Assembly (NCBI RefSeq): GCF_002243645.1
Contig: NZ_CP017704.1
Coordinates: 372,001-436,000 of the forward strand
DNA: 64,000 nucleotides
Direction: 5' to 3'
Origin: Peribacillus simplex NBRC 15720 = DSM 1321
GTDB lineage: Bacteria > Bacillota > Bacilli > Bacillales > DSM-1321
Part shown: positions 10,368 to 19,731 of the stretch, piece by piece
Layout: the number at the start of each line of letters is the position of its first letter
Numbering within the stretch: position 1 is the first letter of the stretch
Position numbers and translations under genes: made by a program
Notes under the pieces: model-generated
Database searches by the model: none
Told to the model about the DNA's origin: nothing
Seen by the model: only the letters and a program-made list of their open reading frames with translations

Positions 10368-10595
10368 TTAACCTTGGATTTTTCCCTTAATGACAACACA
10401 CTTCCCATTTGTAGGTTGCTTTATCATCCTTCCATTCTTGATGTATACAGTGTAAGTATTATTGACTTTAGCATCTAATCTTGCTAGGTCTCCCATTCCT
10501 GCTATGATATTTTTGACAGCTTCCTTCTTCAGATTATTCATAACTTGCTTTTTCCATTGTTCCCGTTTGTTTTTTTGTTTATTTTCATCAACCAT
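10368..10595 (-). CDS. Small basic protein of unknown function
   Basis: A 75-residue frame with an AAGAAGG ribosome site about 11 bases before ATG. The product begins with a highly charged segment (MVDENKQKNKREQWKKQ), then a helical region KEAVKNIIAGMGDLARLDA and a short beta-like C-terminus. There is no signal peptide or membrane helix. I do not recognise a family. It stands alone between an SSS pseudogene and an empty region, so context gives no hint of a role. Confidence 0.5.
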   Translation of the reverse strand: MVDENKQKNKREQWKKQVMNNLKKEAVKNIIAGMGDLARLDAKVNNTYTVYIKNGRMIKQPTNGKCVVIKGKIQG

Positions 10596-10798
10596 CAGGA
10601 TCCCATCCTTCTTGTTTGATTTATGTCTTTCCGATAATAGTGTATTATTTTTTTATCATTTTGTTACCCATATGCTTTTCCTTATTAAGTTCTTTTTTTT
10701 ATAACATCACAGGTTACGTTAAAATGAAAAAACATACGAGTAAAGAGGATATAAATAAAATGGCTCACGCTAGTGATAACAAGAAAATACAAAAAAAC

Positions 10799-10836
10799 AG
10801 GATGCAACGGAAAGTTGCACCCTGCCTGAAAAAGGG
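10799..10836 (-). terminator. Minus-strand terminator without an intact upstream gene
   Basis: On the minus strand CAGGGTGCAAC and GTTGCATCCTG pair (one G-U) around a 5-base loop and are followed by seven T residues. The DNA upstream on that strand (10840-11100) has no open frame, so the gene it served has probably been lost. Confidence 0.7.
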
Positions 10837-10839
10837 GTT

Positions 10840-11700
10840 TGCTTCATTTCGAATCAGCATAAATTCTCTGCGATAAACACCTCATCTACATTAGAGTAAA
10901 TACTGGTATCTGACTAGAGTTTACCATCCAAAGCAACCATCCCCTATATCTTAAAAGTATTATCAACTTTCAAAGCATAAATGACAATTATTGAATGAGT
11001 TTTCTGCTTTTAAGTGCAAGAGAACCATCTCCTTGCTCGAATCGATTTTTTAATGAAGCTTCCAGTAGTAGTTAAGTTAAACGTCTTTAACCGACACCTC
11101 ATTTACTATATGATGTGAATCATACGTAATCACTAGCCCCTTCTTCTTTATTTATAATGACCATAATCGGGCAAAATATAACTGGTTGTTTATGGAAATC
11201 AAGAATTGTTTAAAATCAATTTATATCTATCTCAATGAAACTTGGTGAATGAACTCATTAGTGCTCTTTCAATCGATTTTCTGCAATTAAAAAACGATGC
11301 ACACATCGAAAAGGAGAATCAATTATTTCATACTGCAATTATTCAGGAACTTTTGCAGATGAATTAAAGCATATTGATTCATTAGTTAAGGATATTTTTA
11401 TTGGTTCCATTATTTACGGAATAGGATGGGTCTTCTTTGGTATTGTCTTTTTTATCAGTTACAGAAGTTTATTTTAATGGTAATTTATGTAAAACCCTTC
11501 ACAATCTCAATGGCATAACAAATCCTTAGTTTCCTAACGATCCTTTTTAGCACATTAATTAGTGGAAATAAGCTAAACTAAACAGATAAAATCTACACTA
11601 AGCTCGACGCTCGTCAGTGTAAATGGCAGGAAATGAGCAAAAATAAAAAGGCCGCCAGTCAGTTAGTTTTCACCGACTTTCTGGACAACCCCTTGCATTC
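10840..11700. other. Decayed region with gene fragments
   Basis: No intact gene. On the plus strand about 11270-11477 two frames together read as the end of a small membrane protein: AHIEKENQLFHTAIIQELLQ, then ADELKHIDSLVKDIFIGS and a hydrophobic helix ending in TAA at 11475-11477. The left part (10840-11100) shows scattered coding-like sequence on the minus strand. Neither could be assigned to a family. Confidence 0.35.
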
Positions 11701-11724
11701 ATACTTCATCATTAATAAAAAAAC

Positions 11725-11750
11725 GACAAAGCGAATATCCTCGCTTTGTC
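11725..11750 (-). terminator. Terminator of the 5'-nucleotidase unit
   Basis: A perfect 10-bp stem, GACAAAGCGA with TCGCTTTGTC, around a 6-base loop and followed on the minus strand by a run of T residues. It lies 28 bases beyond the stop codon of the 5'-nucleotidase frame. Confidence 0.85.
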
Positions 11751-11777
11751 CATACCTCATAGCATTATGAGACTTGA

Positions 11778-12790
11778 TTATTGCGCGTTCATCTCTGCAC
11801 GATAATCGTCTATAATCGCTTGTATCTCCGGATCTGCCGGAACATTTGTGACGTCGTAGAGGAATCCAGCGGATTCGACCAAAGCCATTTTGCCGTCAAC
11901 GACTTCAAAAGTCAAATCCAGGCGGCCCAAATAATGTTCTTGTTCTCCGCCGGCTTGAGTAATTGGCACCATCACCTCTCCGTTGAATTCGTATTCGGGA
12001 GTTTCGATAACCTTGTGTGTATCTGCTCCGATTACCGCCGAAACTCCGGGAACCTGAGCCAGCCTATGGTCTTCAGGGTTTCCGGCATGCGAAAGGACAA
12101 TGTTAACGTCTGACTTTTCACTCACTTCAGGAAGCAACGCATTCAACGCTTCAACAGGTTCGATGAAATCGAGATCTGCTACATCATCCCAACCGCGAAT
12201 TTCCGGCTTCATCGAAGTAAGGCCGATCATGCCGACTTTAACGCCAGTGAAAGTAAAACTCTTCCAAGGCTTGACATTCTGTATGTACTTTCCTGTTTCC
12301 CTGTCAATGACATTACCAGTAAGGATGGGGAAATTCACGTTGCGGTGGTAATCCTTTAACTGTTCATAACGGCTGTCCGGTGTGCCCTCCCCGGCAGGGT
12401 AAACGCGGAAGTCGTTGTTCCTAGAGCCATCGCATCATAGTCCAAAGCTTTCAAAAGAGACGTCTCCAACTCTCCTTGACCCGCCTGAAACTCCCCGCGC
12501 AGGAAGACATCCCCGCCATCGACGAGAAGCACATTCTCCTCTTCATTACGCACATTTTTAATGATGGTTGCATACTTCGCAATAGAATTGTGATGAACGG
12601 TTCCATCATCCAGCGTGATGATATCATCCAAATGACCATGAAAGTCATTCGTCTGGAGAATGGTGAGTTCAAACTTCTCTCCCTCCTTGAGCTTTTCCTC
12701 CGCATCTGCCGTAACGGGCATTTCGACAAAAGCAGCAGCCATCGCCAACGAAAAGCAGCCCGTCAAAAAAATCTTCCCCATTTTTTTCAT
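11778..12790 (-). pseudogene. 5'-nucleotidase / metallophosphatase, frameshifted
   Basis: Two frames make one gene. The first (start ATG 12790, GGAGG seven bases upstream) encodes a signal peptide and the metallophosphatase opening ILQTNDFHGHL, then LLVDGGDVF and LDYDAMALG. The second carries NNDFRVYPAGEG, PILTGNV, GMIGLTS, VLSHAGNPEDH and IGADTHKV. Restoring one base near 12420 (CTAGGAACAAC) joins them into about 337 residues. That covers the catalytic domain but not the usual C-terminal nucleotidase domain. The DNA is visibly richer in G and C than its neighbours, which suggests transfer. It sits downstream of TatA and PhoX, fitting extracellular phosphate scavenging. Confidence 0.75.
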
Positions 12791-12872
12791 ACTATTTCCT
12801 CCAAGCAATTACTCTATTAAATTGTAAAACAAGTTATTTAGTTTCCAGTCTTTTCGGATTTCTCAAGAGCCA

Positions 12873-13064
12873 CTAGTTTATTTTTTTCTTCAGAGTTAAT
12901 TTTTCTTCTTTGTCATTGCTGATCAAATCATTTGTTGCTTTTTTAAATTCTTTTAAAGTGTTTCCAAAAGCGCTTCCGATTTCTGGTAATTTAGAAGGAC
13001 CAAAAATGATTAACGCAATGACTAGAATAAGAATTAGGCCAGGGATGCCGATACTAGATAACAA
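12873..13064 (-). CDS. tatA: Twin-arginine translocase pore subunit TatA
   Basis: A 63-residue protein matching Bacillus TatAd: a short membrane helix ([20 protein letters not shown]), the [10 protein letters not shown] hinge, an amphipathic helix and a charged tail. TatA forms the pore of the Tat pathway that exports folded proteins. I place the start at TTG 13064, eight bases after GGAGG; this gives the family's usual N-terminus (MLSSIGIPG), whereas a GTG at 13073 would overlap the ribosome site. It follows the PhoX gene, whose product carries a Tat signal, so the pair is a dedicated export unit. No tatC is present here. Confidence 0.92.
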   Translation of the reverse strand: MLSSIGIPGLILILVIALIIFGPSKLPEIGSAFGNTLKEFKKATNDLISNDKEEKLTLKKKIN

Positions 13065-13121
13065 ACGTCTCACCTCCTATACCAGGATGGTTTGTTAGTA
13101 CTCAAAAAATGCGATCATTAC

Positions 13122-14567
13122 TTATAAAATTGGCATACCATGACGCTCTAATGCTGCTGCTTCTAATATAGACATGCCTTGTTCTTCTGCGAATGAAGTA
13201 AGTTTATCCGAAACAACAGGAGCAAGACTTGCTGGCGGTAGTGCCTGGTTCATAGCTCGTCTACGGGTAGAACTTCTGCGTGCAAATGGTCCCCAAATCG
13301 CAAAGGTGATACCTGGTGTTTGCATATTTACAAAGAAAGTATTTCCATCTGGAGAAAACGTAGGGCCAGCAAATTCAGAACCGTTCATCATATTTTCAGC
13401 GAAAGTATAAATATTTCCTTCAGGAGTTAATCCGACAATACGATCATTACCGCCACCATCTTCGGCGATCCAAAGATCTCCCCAAGGAGTGATTGTAATG
13501 TTATCCGGTGCTTCTAAATCATTTTTATCAGTAGACTCATAGAATAGTTCTAAGGTGTTTGTCGCTGGCGTGTAGCGATAAACACGGCCAAGGCGTGCTG
13601 AACCTGCACTTGTATCATCAAACCATAAAGTACCTTCAGAAAAATAAGCCCCTTCTAGACGGCTAAACTGAATACAGCCTTTATCCTTAGCATCTTGCTG
13701 TGCGATTTCAGGATTTAATTTTTTCCAAACAATCCCGAATTTTTGTCTAGTACTAAATTGACTTGCAGCTGCAGCTGGCAATTCATCAATCGCTGCTGCT
13801 TCAAGGATACCGCCCTTTTGCAGAGAACCTAGCTTTTGACTTCGGTCATGTGGTGTAAAACGGTACAAGAAGCTTGGACTTGCGTCTTCGGTTAAATACC
13901 AAATTCCTGTTGAAGGGTCAACATGCCCAGCTTCATGGGAGAAATAACCCATATCACGGATCGGTGTTCTTGACATTTCGTTTTCAGGATCAAGCGGATT
14001 TACTTCAAATACAAAGCCATGTCCCATATCACGAGTTTCTTCCATTGTTAACCAAGTGTCCCAAGTCGTAGCTCCACCCGCACAGTTACGGATTGTACCT
14101 GAACTTGATACATACTGATCAATGACTTTGTTATTTTGTCCAACGATTATTGTGGTTGTGCCGCCGGCAGCACCAGCGCTCCAAGGTTTTTTTCCGTTTA
14201 CAGGATAATCTGAATTTGTCCCATTTTCATGGTTTCTAACTAGAATGGTTGTACCCTTCTCCCCTTTATAAGCAGCCATTCCATCGTGAGCAGAAGGGAC
14301 AAGGTCACCATTAGGCATGATATCACCAGTTCGTGAAAGCATTTTGTAATGAAATCCCCTTGGCAGATCAAGTACTCCATTTGGATCCTTTACTAGTGGG
14401 CCATATCCACCAAATCCTCTTGTTGGATTGCTGGATTCCGCTGCAAATCCTTTTGTAGCTCCCGCAAGAGAAAATACCCCAGTTGAACCAAGTGTTAATG
14501 CTAAAGTACTCATTCCGCCAACTTTTAAGAAATTACGTCTGTTTAAACCGCTATTGCTGGATTTCAT
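13122..14567 (-). CDS. phoX: PhoX-type phosphatase with Tat signal (DUF839 family)
   Basis: The 481-residue product starts with a twin-arginine signal (SGLNRRNFLKVGG) followed by a hydrophobic stretch. Family motifs are present: LVRNHENG, AGGTTTIIV, NCAGGATTWDTWLTMEE, YFSHEAGHVDP, YLTEDASPSFLYRFTP and the C-terminal ITPWGDLWIAEDGG. PhoX enzymes are calcium- and iron-dependent alkaline phosphatases that release phosphate outside the cell. The ATG at 14567 lies eight bases after GGAGG and is preferred over two upstream in-frame starts. The tatA gene follows directly. A Pho-box-like palindrome and a TG-extended TATAAG lie upstream, predicting induction under phosphate starvation. Confidence 0.9.
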   Translation of the reverse strand: MKSSNSGLNRRNFLKVGGMSTLALTLGSTGVFSLAGATKGFAAESSNPTRGFGGYGPLVKDPNGVLDLPRGFHYKMLSRTGDIMPNGDLVPSAHDGMAAYKGEKGTTILVRNHENGTNSDYPVNGKKPWSAGAAGGTTTIIVGQNNKVIDQYVSSSGTIRNCAGGATTWDTWLTMEETRDMGHGFVFEVNPLDPENEMSRTPIRDMGYFSHEAGHVDPSTGIWYLTEDASPSFLYRFTPHDRSQKLGSLQKGGILEAAAIDELPAAAASQFSTRQKFGIVWKKLNPEIAQQDAKDKGCIQFSRLEGAYFSEGTLWFDDTSAGSARLGRVYRYTPATNTLELFYESTDKNDLEAPDNITITPWGDLWIAEDGGGNDRIVGLTPEGNIYTFAENMMNGSEFAGPTFSPDGNTFFVNMQTPGITFAIWGPFARRSSTRRRAMNQALPPASLAPVVSDKLTSFAEEQGMSILEAAALERHGMPIL

Positions 14568-14609
14568 CAACATTACCTCCAAAAAATCTTTTTGAGGGAT
14601 GCTATATTC

Positions 14610-14663
14610 CTTATAGCAAACCCTACCCTCAAAATTAACAGACCATTTTAAATGCTCTGTTAA
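14610..14663 (-). promoter_or_regulatory. Candidate Pho box and promoter of phoX
   Basis: On the minus strand TTAACA (14663-14658), TTTAAA (14652-14647) and CTGTTA (14641-14636) recur every 11 bases, the spacing of PhoP boxes in Bacillus. They lie 19 bases ahead of a TG-extended TATAAG -10 element (14615-14610). The 29-bp block is also a nearly perfect palindrome, so another dimeric regulator is possible. Confidence 0.5.
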
Positions 14664-15158
14664 TCACATGTGATTTTATTCCTTCGCAAGGAAAATAAAT
14701 CAAAAGTCACGGTTTATCGAAAAAAGTGGAGGTAATAACCATATTAGTAACATGAAAAGGGTGGAAATTGATGGAATTAGTCTAAAGTGGAGAAAAAACT
14801 AAGGATTTTGTCATAAAAAGACCGATGCAGATTATTAAAGCTTATTAATAGTTTGTAAATAAATGAGATACACACTATGACAAACTAGTTAACCAGATTA
14901 TTTCTACCCAAATCTAATGAATTTTTGGAAAGTGGAATCGGTTAAAGCCATGCTATATAATTGCTCTAGAAATATTCTAGTTGTAAACCTACTCCCACTT
15001 CCTCGCCAAATAAATTAAAGGGCATTTTTTGAATTACTGCCATTTTTCAGAGTGTTAAATACTAATAATTTAAAAATATCCATCAGTCTCAAGCATATGC
15101 TCATATTTACATGCATGATATCTTTTTAATTCGTATAATAGAATAAAGGGGAATCAAA
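14664..15158. other. Intergenic region between phoX and the yyaC-like gene
   Basis: About 500 bases with no gene seen on either strand. It contains the divergent upstream regions of both neighbours. Confidence 0.4.
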
Positions 15159-15730
15159 ATGAGTCTAATTTACAAAAGAGGGAGCAGATTTGTTCTGTGG
15201 AACCAAAAGGCGAAGAAATAAAGAGTTTAGCATTAAAAGTCAAAGATATTATTCATTCTTCAGGATGTCAAAATGAAGATGTAATCTTTCTGTGCATTGG
15301 TTCAGACCGATCGGTTGGGGATTCATTGGGCCCTTTAGTCGGGACGATGCTTAAAGAACATACGGTGCCTTATCGTGTTTACGGTACTTTGGAAAATCCC
15401 GTTCATGCATTTAATTTAAAAGAGACGTTGAAAGAAATTAAAAAACAATTCAAAAAGCCTCTTATTTTTAGTGTGGATGCTTGTTTAGGGGATCAAAACC
15501 AGGTCGGTTATGTTTTCTTGAAGAATGGACCTCTTGTCCCAGGGAAAGCTTTAAAAAAAGTATTACCTGAAGTGGGAGACTATCATATTATAGGAATGGT
15601 AAATTATATAGATCCGCTGCCAACCATGCAATTTTTAAATGATACTCGTCTATACACGGTTATGAACCTTGCGAATAAAATCGTAAAAATCATTACTCAA
15701 GCGACCGGGGAGACTTCTAGACCTTATTAA
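15159..15730 (+). CDS. yyaC: YyaC-family spore protein, possible frameshift at the 5' end
   Basis: The frame 15197-15730 (GTG start) encodes 177 residues of the YyaC/DUF1256 family: FLCIGSDRSVGDSLGPLVG, VYGTLENPVHAFNL, FSVDACLGD, GPLVPGKALKKVLPEVGDYHI. YyaC resembles the germination protease GPR and is a sporulation protein. The GTG has a poor ribosome site. A better start, ATG 15159 behind AAAGGGG, opens a different frame (MSLIYKRGSRFVLWNQKAKK) that resembles a YyaC N-terminus and overlaps the main frame near 15205-15220. One indel there would restore a full protein of about 190 residues. The body is certain; the true 5' end is not. Confidence 0.75.
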
Positions 15731-15736
15731 AAGAAT

Positions 15737-15782
15737 GGGCTGTCCCAAAAACCACTAATAATAATTGGTTTTGGCACAGCCC
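15737..15782. terminator. Strong hairpin between convergent genes
   Basis: GGGCTGT and ACAGCCC, extended by CCAAAA with TTTTGG, form a long stem. It sits between the convergent ends of the yyaC-like and CitMHS genes and can serve both strands. Confidence 0.75.
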
Positions 15783-15824
15783 TACTTTGTTTAAGTTCGA
15801 AGAATTTATTAGATAACCTTATAC

Positions 15825-17135
15825 TTAAATAATAGCCCCTGTCAAGATAGCAACAATGATTAGGACTAATGAACAAATTAGAGCCCATTTAAATGCATAC
15901 CGCTGTAGTTCCCCGATATCTGTCTTTACCATCCCTACCAGTAATAGAGTCGATGCCACGAGTGGACTTAAGAAATGTACAGGCTGGCCCAGTACGGAAG
16001 CTCTGGCAATTTCTAAAGGACTCACCCCATAAGCTTCTCCTGCTTCGGCAAGAATTGGCAAAACACCAAAGTAGTAAGCATCATTGGATAAAACGAACGT
16101 AAATGGCATACTTGTGAACGCAACGACCATCGGTAAAAAAGAGCCTAAAGAATCCGGAATGATGGCCACTAATGAATTTGCAATGGCGTCTACCATTTTC
16201 GTTCCGGAAAAGATCCCTGTGAAAATACCAGCCGCAAATACTAATGTGACAACGGTTATAGCGTTTCCTGCATGTGACACGATTCGCTCTTTTTGCTGTT
16301 CTAAATTAGGGTAATTAATGATCGATGCAAGCACAAACCCGATTAGAAACAACACCGGTACTGGTACTAAGCCCATTACAAGAACGACCATGACTGTGAG
16401 CGTCAACAAAAGATTGACCCATATTAATTTAGGGCGCTTTAAATCGTCTTGTATGGCGGAAGCTACCGCTGCTTCAGCAAGAGCCCCTTTCATTTCAGGT
16501 GCAGATTTGATATAAACAACGCCAAGCCTTTTGCGCTCTTTTTTACCAAGTACATAAGCGGTAAAAAGAATAGCTGCTATTCCTGATAATAGTGTTGGGA
16601 TAATCGGGACAAAGAATTCATTTGCATCCAGACCTAAAGATGCTATTGCTCTTGTTGCAGGTCCTCCCCAAGGAGTCATACCACTCATAATACTGACAGC
16701 CAGCATAGAAATAGTGGCAAGAATAAGTGGATTCATACCAAGTCGTAAGTAAAGAGGCAGCATAGCGGAAATCGTAATCATATGAGTCGTGGTACCATCA
16801 CCATCTAAGGCAACGGTCATTGCGATTACTGCTGTTCCTATCGCTATTTTAACCGGATCCCCTTTTACGATTTTCAACATAGTTTTAATAAGTGGATCAA
16901 ATAATCCAGCGTCAATCAGAACTCCGAAAAACAAAATAGCGAACAATAGCAAAGCGGCTGAAGGTGCGACAACCTTTATTCCATCGAGCATCATATCTCC
17001 GAGCTCTGGACCAAATCCGCCAATTAATGCAAAGATAATTGGAATGACTACAAGAGAAGTAACTGGTGATAACCGTTTAGACATGATTAAATAAGTAAAA
17101 ACAACGACCATTGAAATTCCAAGTAACGTTAGAAT
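15825..17135 (-). CDS. CitMHS-family tricarboxylate transporter, copy 1 (ATT start)
   Basis: A membrane protein of about 436 residues with many hydrophobic helices and CitMHS landmarks: [44 protein letters not shown] and [22 protein letters not shown]. The family imports metal-complexed citrate or related acids with protons. The first ATG (17111) has no ribosome site. Alignment with the paralogue at 24569-25891 and a GGAGGGG site point to ATT at 17135 as the real start, giving [15 protein letters not shown], which matches the paralogue's LGISMVTVFTYL. A good cre-like site (17155-17168) and an operator dyad (17268-17284) lie upstream. Confidence 0.9.
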   Translation of the reverse strand: MLTLLGISMVVVFTYLIMSKRLSPVTSLVVIPIIFALIGGFGPELGDMMLDGIKVVAPSAALLLFAILFFGVLIDAGLFDPLIKTMLKIVKGDPVKIAIGTAVIAMTVALDGDGTTTHMITISAMLPLYLRLGMNPLILATISMLAVSIMSGMTPWGGPATRAIASLGLDANEFFVPIIPTLLSGIAAILFTAYVLGKKERKRLGVVYIKSAPEMKGALAEAAVASAIQDDLKRPKLIWVNLLLTLTVMVVLVMGLVPVPVLFLIGFVLASIINYPNLEQQKERIVSHAGNAITVVTLVFAAGIFTGIFSGTKMVDAIANSLVAIIPDSLGSFLPMVVAFTSMPFTFVLSNDAYYFGVLPILAEAGEAYGVSPLEIARASVLGQPVHFLSPLVASTLLLVGMVKTDIGELQRYAFKWALICSLVLIIVAILTGAII

Positions 17136-17154
17136 ATGAATCCCCTCCTATTAA

Positions 17155-17168
17155 AGAAACCGCTTACA
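17155..17168 (-). promoter_or_regulatory. Candidate cre site (CcpA) upstream of CitMHS copy 1
   Basis: The minus strand reads TGTAAGCGGTTTCT, matching the cre consensus TGWAANCGNTNWCA at all but the last base. It lies just upstream of the ribosome site. Bacillus subtilis citM is known to be CcpA-repressed, so glucose repression is expected here. Confidence 0.6.
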
Positions 17169-17267
17169 AATCAGATGAAAAGTTTGAATAGTTAAAAAAT
17201 ACAACATATTATTTTCTGTTTCTCTGTTGCTTTGTTTTTCTATTTTTAGAATAGTTCATATCATTAA

Positions 17268-17284
17268 ATAAGTGAAATACATAT
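17268..17284. promoter_or_regulatory. LysR-type operator dyad, site A
   Basis: ATAAGTGAAATACATAT fits the dyad ATANGTNNNNNACNTAT. The same 17-bp pattern occurs at 18307 and 24396. This copy lies about 130 bases upstream of CitMHS copy 1, downstream of the first LysR gene. Confidence 0.65.
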
Positions 17285-17387
17285 TTTTTGTACTTTTTCG
17301 AAAAAAAAACTTATAATCCATTTTATATTAAATTAAGAAATCAAAAAAACACAATGCAATTGTCAATAATTTCATTGTGCTTTTTCG

Positions 17388-18251
17388 TTATAGATTGGAA
17401 TTTTTATTCAAGAAATCAATAAAGTTTTTCACAGTAGAGAGTTTTAATGAATCCTGGTTATACATTAACCATGTATTTCTTAACACCGGCTTCCCATTTT
17501 TGTAGGATAACCCGTATGTATGCAAATTATCTGAAGGCTGCAGGCATATTTCTGGCAGAATAGAAACACCAAGATCATTTTTGACCATCTCTTTGCACGT
17601 CTCCTGCCGATCTGTTTCCATAGTTACAAATGGTGGCTCCGGGAATCTATCATGCCACCAGCCATTTATTAAGTTTTTTAAAGAACTGTCGGTTTTATAA
17701 TTTATGAATGGAAGTTCTGGCAAATTATCCAAGTCTACCTCTTTCTTAGAAATTAAACAAAGTCTTTCTTTATGCAGTAGCGATTTGATTCCATACCATT
17801 CATAATTTCCACGCAGAATGCCTAATTGAACACTAGAGGAATCCAGAAGATGCATGATTTCAGTACTCCAGCCTGTATTCACATTAAATTGTACATGAGG
17901 ATATTGTGTTGAAAACTTTTTCAATATTTCTGGTAGCTTATATTGAGCAAAGTTGCTGGAAACGCCAAGCCTTAACGTTCCTCTTACCTCATTTTTCATA
18001 TTCAGCATATAATCTTTCGTTTTTTGCAACTTTTTCACCATTTCTTCCGCATAGCCCGCTAAATGTATCCCTTCTGAAGTGAACTCAATGCCTCCTTTTA
18101 TTTTGAAAAATAAGTTCGTGCTAAATTCTTTTTCTAAATTTTTAAGCCGGTACGTTAACGCCGGCTGCGATATATATAAACGCTCTGCGGCACGGCTAAT
18201 GTTTTTTTCTTCATAAAGTACCCTTATCGCAATCCAATCTTTTTCGTCCAC
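17388..18251 (-). CDS. LysR-family regulator 1 of the tricarboxylate locus
   Basis: The 287-residue protein has the N-terminal winged helix-turn-helix (ISRAAERLYISQPALTYRLKNLEKEF) and the two-lobed LysR effector domain from about residue 90 (VRGTLRLGVSSNFAQYKLPEIL). It is clearly paralogous to the regulator at 22156-23016: both begin MDEKDW and share GTLRLGVS and KEMV/KELV..LG..ILPEIC. It lies between CitMHS copy 1 and the PrpF-type gene, divergent from the latter, so the shared control region with operator site B probably serves both. The inducer is inferred to be a tricarboxylate such as tricarballylate or an aconitate. Confidence 0.93.
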   Translation of the reverse strand: MDEKDWIAIRVLYEEKNISRAAERLYISQPALTYRLKNLEKEFSTNLFFKIKGGIEFTSEGIHLAGYAEEMVKKLQKTKDYMLNMKNEVRGTLRLGVSSNFAQYKLPEILKKFSTQYPHVQFNVNTGWSTEIMHLLDSSSVQLGILRGNYEWYGIKSLLHKERLCLISKKEVDLDNLPELPFINYKTDSSLKNLINGWWHDRFPEPPFVTMETDRQETCKEMVKNDLGVSILPEICLQPSDNLHTYGLSYKNGKPVLRNTWLMYNQDSLKLSTVKNFIDFLNKNSNL

Positions 18252-18306
18252 TTAACCATCTCCCACTTTATAGATTATAAGTTTTTTTATCATTTTTATT
18301 AAAAAA

Positions 18307-18323
18307 ATATGTATTTTACTTAT
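18307..18323. promoter_or_regulatory. LysR-type operator dyad, site B
   Basis: ATATGTATTTTACTTAT matches ATANGTNNNNNACNTAT. It sits in the divergent region, 56 bases from the LysR start and about 77 bases before the PrpF-type start, the classic position for a LysR regulator that controls itself and a divergent gene. Confidence 0.7.
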
Positions 18324-18399
18324 GAACAAACTTATCATACTATATTTTCAAAGGAACCGGTAGTGCTATAAATATTGGTTGAGAAAAGGTGGTTATACA

Positions 18400-19527
18400 A
18401 TGAAAGTACCTGTAGTTGTAATGCGCGGCGGGACAAGTAAAGGTGTGTTCCTTAACTATGAACATATGCCTTCGAATCCCTTACACTGGGAGGGTTTCTT
18501 ACTTGACGTGATGGGCAGTCCGGATCGGAGACAGATTGATGGTCTTGGAGGAGCGAATTCATTGACAAGTAAAGCAGCGATTATCAAAAAATCAGATTCA
18601 CCAGAATTCGATGTGGAATATACATTTGCTCAGATTAGTATCGATAATCAAATGGTTGATTTTAAAGGAAATTGTGGAAATATTTCATCTGCTGTAGGAC
18701 CTTACGCAATTGAGCAAGGATTAGTCTCTGCAAAAGAACCTGTTACAACGGTGAAAATCTTTAACGTGAATACACAAAAATTGATTATTGCAGAAGTAGA
18801 GGTTGAAAATGGACATGTAAAATCAGAAGGATGCTGCTCAATTCCTGGGGTGCCTGGTAAAGGATCACCTATCTATCTTTCTTTTACTCGTGCAGAAGGA
18901 GCAGTTACAGGAAAACTTTTCCCTACAGGAAATCCGATTGACATGATTAAAACCAAGGATCGACTAATTCAAGTTTCAATTATTGATGTTGCCAATCCAC
19001 TCGTTTTTGTAAGGGCACAGGATATTGGTCTAAGCGGAAGCGAATTGCCCACTGATTATTCACAGGAAAAATTAAATGAACTGGAAGAAATTCGGTCAAT
19101 TGCAGCTGAAATGTGTCAATTTTCCGATAAGAAAACAGCTACTGTCAAATCTCCTGCTGTACCTAAAATGACCCTAATTGCTCCTCCTATGGATTACGTC
19201 GATCTAAACGGATCGGAAAGAAAAGCGTCAGAGATGGATTTGATGATCCGAATGATGTCCATGCAAAAGCCCCATCAAGCGCTTGCTATTACAGGAGCCA
19301 TTTGTGCAACAGCAGGGGCTTACTTACAGGAAACGGTTTTATCTGAGATGGTAAATATTAAACACGAAATTTTTCGATTAGCCCACCCGGCCGGGATAAT
19401 GGAAACAAAAGTTGATTTCTTAGCAGGACACATACGCGCTATTAAAGTGGTACGCACAGCAAGAATCATTTTGGAGGGATACGTGTACACGAAAAAATAT
19501 TATGAGCTTTCCTATCAATTAGCTTGA
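18400..19527 (+). CDS. PrpF-family isomerase (aconitate or methylaconitate type)
   Basis: A 375-residue protein of the PrpF / 4-oxalomesaconate tautomerase family, which moves a double bond or converts cis and trans forms of aconitate-like acids. Seen motifs: VVVMRGGTSKGVFL, DGLGGANSLTSKAAI, and GNCGNISSAVGPYAIE, which carries the active-site cysteine. The C-terminal half has KSPAVPKMTLIAPP and HPAGIMETKV. The start ATG 18400 follows AAAGGTGG; an upstream TTG is unlikely. Next to a TcuA-type dehydrogenase and CitMHS transporters, the likely substrates are cis- and trans-aconitate. Classic 2-methylcitrate genes are absent, so propionate catabolism is less likely. Confidence 0.9.
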   Translation: MKVPVVVMRGGTSKGVFLNYEHMPSNPLHWEGFLLDVMGSPDRRQIDGLGGANSLTSKAAIIKKSDSPEFDVEYTFAQISIDNQMVDFKGNCGNISSAVGPYAIEQGLVSAKEPVTTVKIFNVNTQKLIIAEVEVENGHVKSEGCCSIPGVPGKGSPIYLSFTRAEGAVTGKLFPTGNPIDMIKTKDRLIQVSIIDVANPLVFVRAQDIGLSGSELPTDYSQEKLNELEEIRSIAAEMCQFSDKKTATVKSPAVPKMTLIAPPMDYVDLNGSERKASEMDLMIRMMSMQKPHQALAITGAICATAGAYLQETVLSEMVNIKHEIFRLAHPAGIMETKVDFLAGHIRAIKVVRTARIILEGYVYTKKYYELSYQLA

Positions 19528-19584
19528 TTTGAATTGATCTGCAATTACAGCAAAAAAATTTTCTATCACTTGGAGGCTTGTCAA

Positions 19585-19731
19585 ATGTGGGTCATCACTG
19601 TCTTTTTAAAAGAAAATATTAAAATATTTGAATTTGACACAGAAAAAGAAGCGAAAGAACTATTCAAAAATATGAAAGGCACTAAAATTCTTTCCGAAAT
19701 TGTTTACTTCAATGATCCTTGTTTTGTATAA
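19585..19731 (+). CDS. Small conserved Bacillus protein
   Basis: A 48-residue protein starting at the ATG behind TGGAGG (nine bases upstream). It begins MWVITVFLKENIKIFEF and ends in IVYFNDPCFV, a pattern I recognise from many uncharacterised Bacillus micro-proteins. The fold appears to be beta-helix-beta with no membrane segment. It follows the PrpF-type gene by 57 bases and may be cotranscribed by chance. A function is not known to me. Confidence 0.6.
   Translation: MWVITVFLKENIKIFEFDTEKEAKELFKNMKGTKILSEIVYFNDPCFV

Noticed and set aside
10616..10876. 86-codon plus-strand frame with a hydrophobic start
   Set aside because: Runs through a minus-strand terminator hairpin and lacks a ribosome site.
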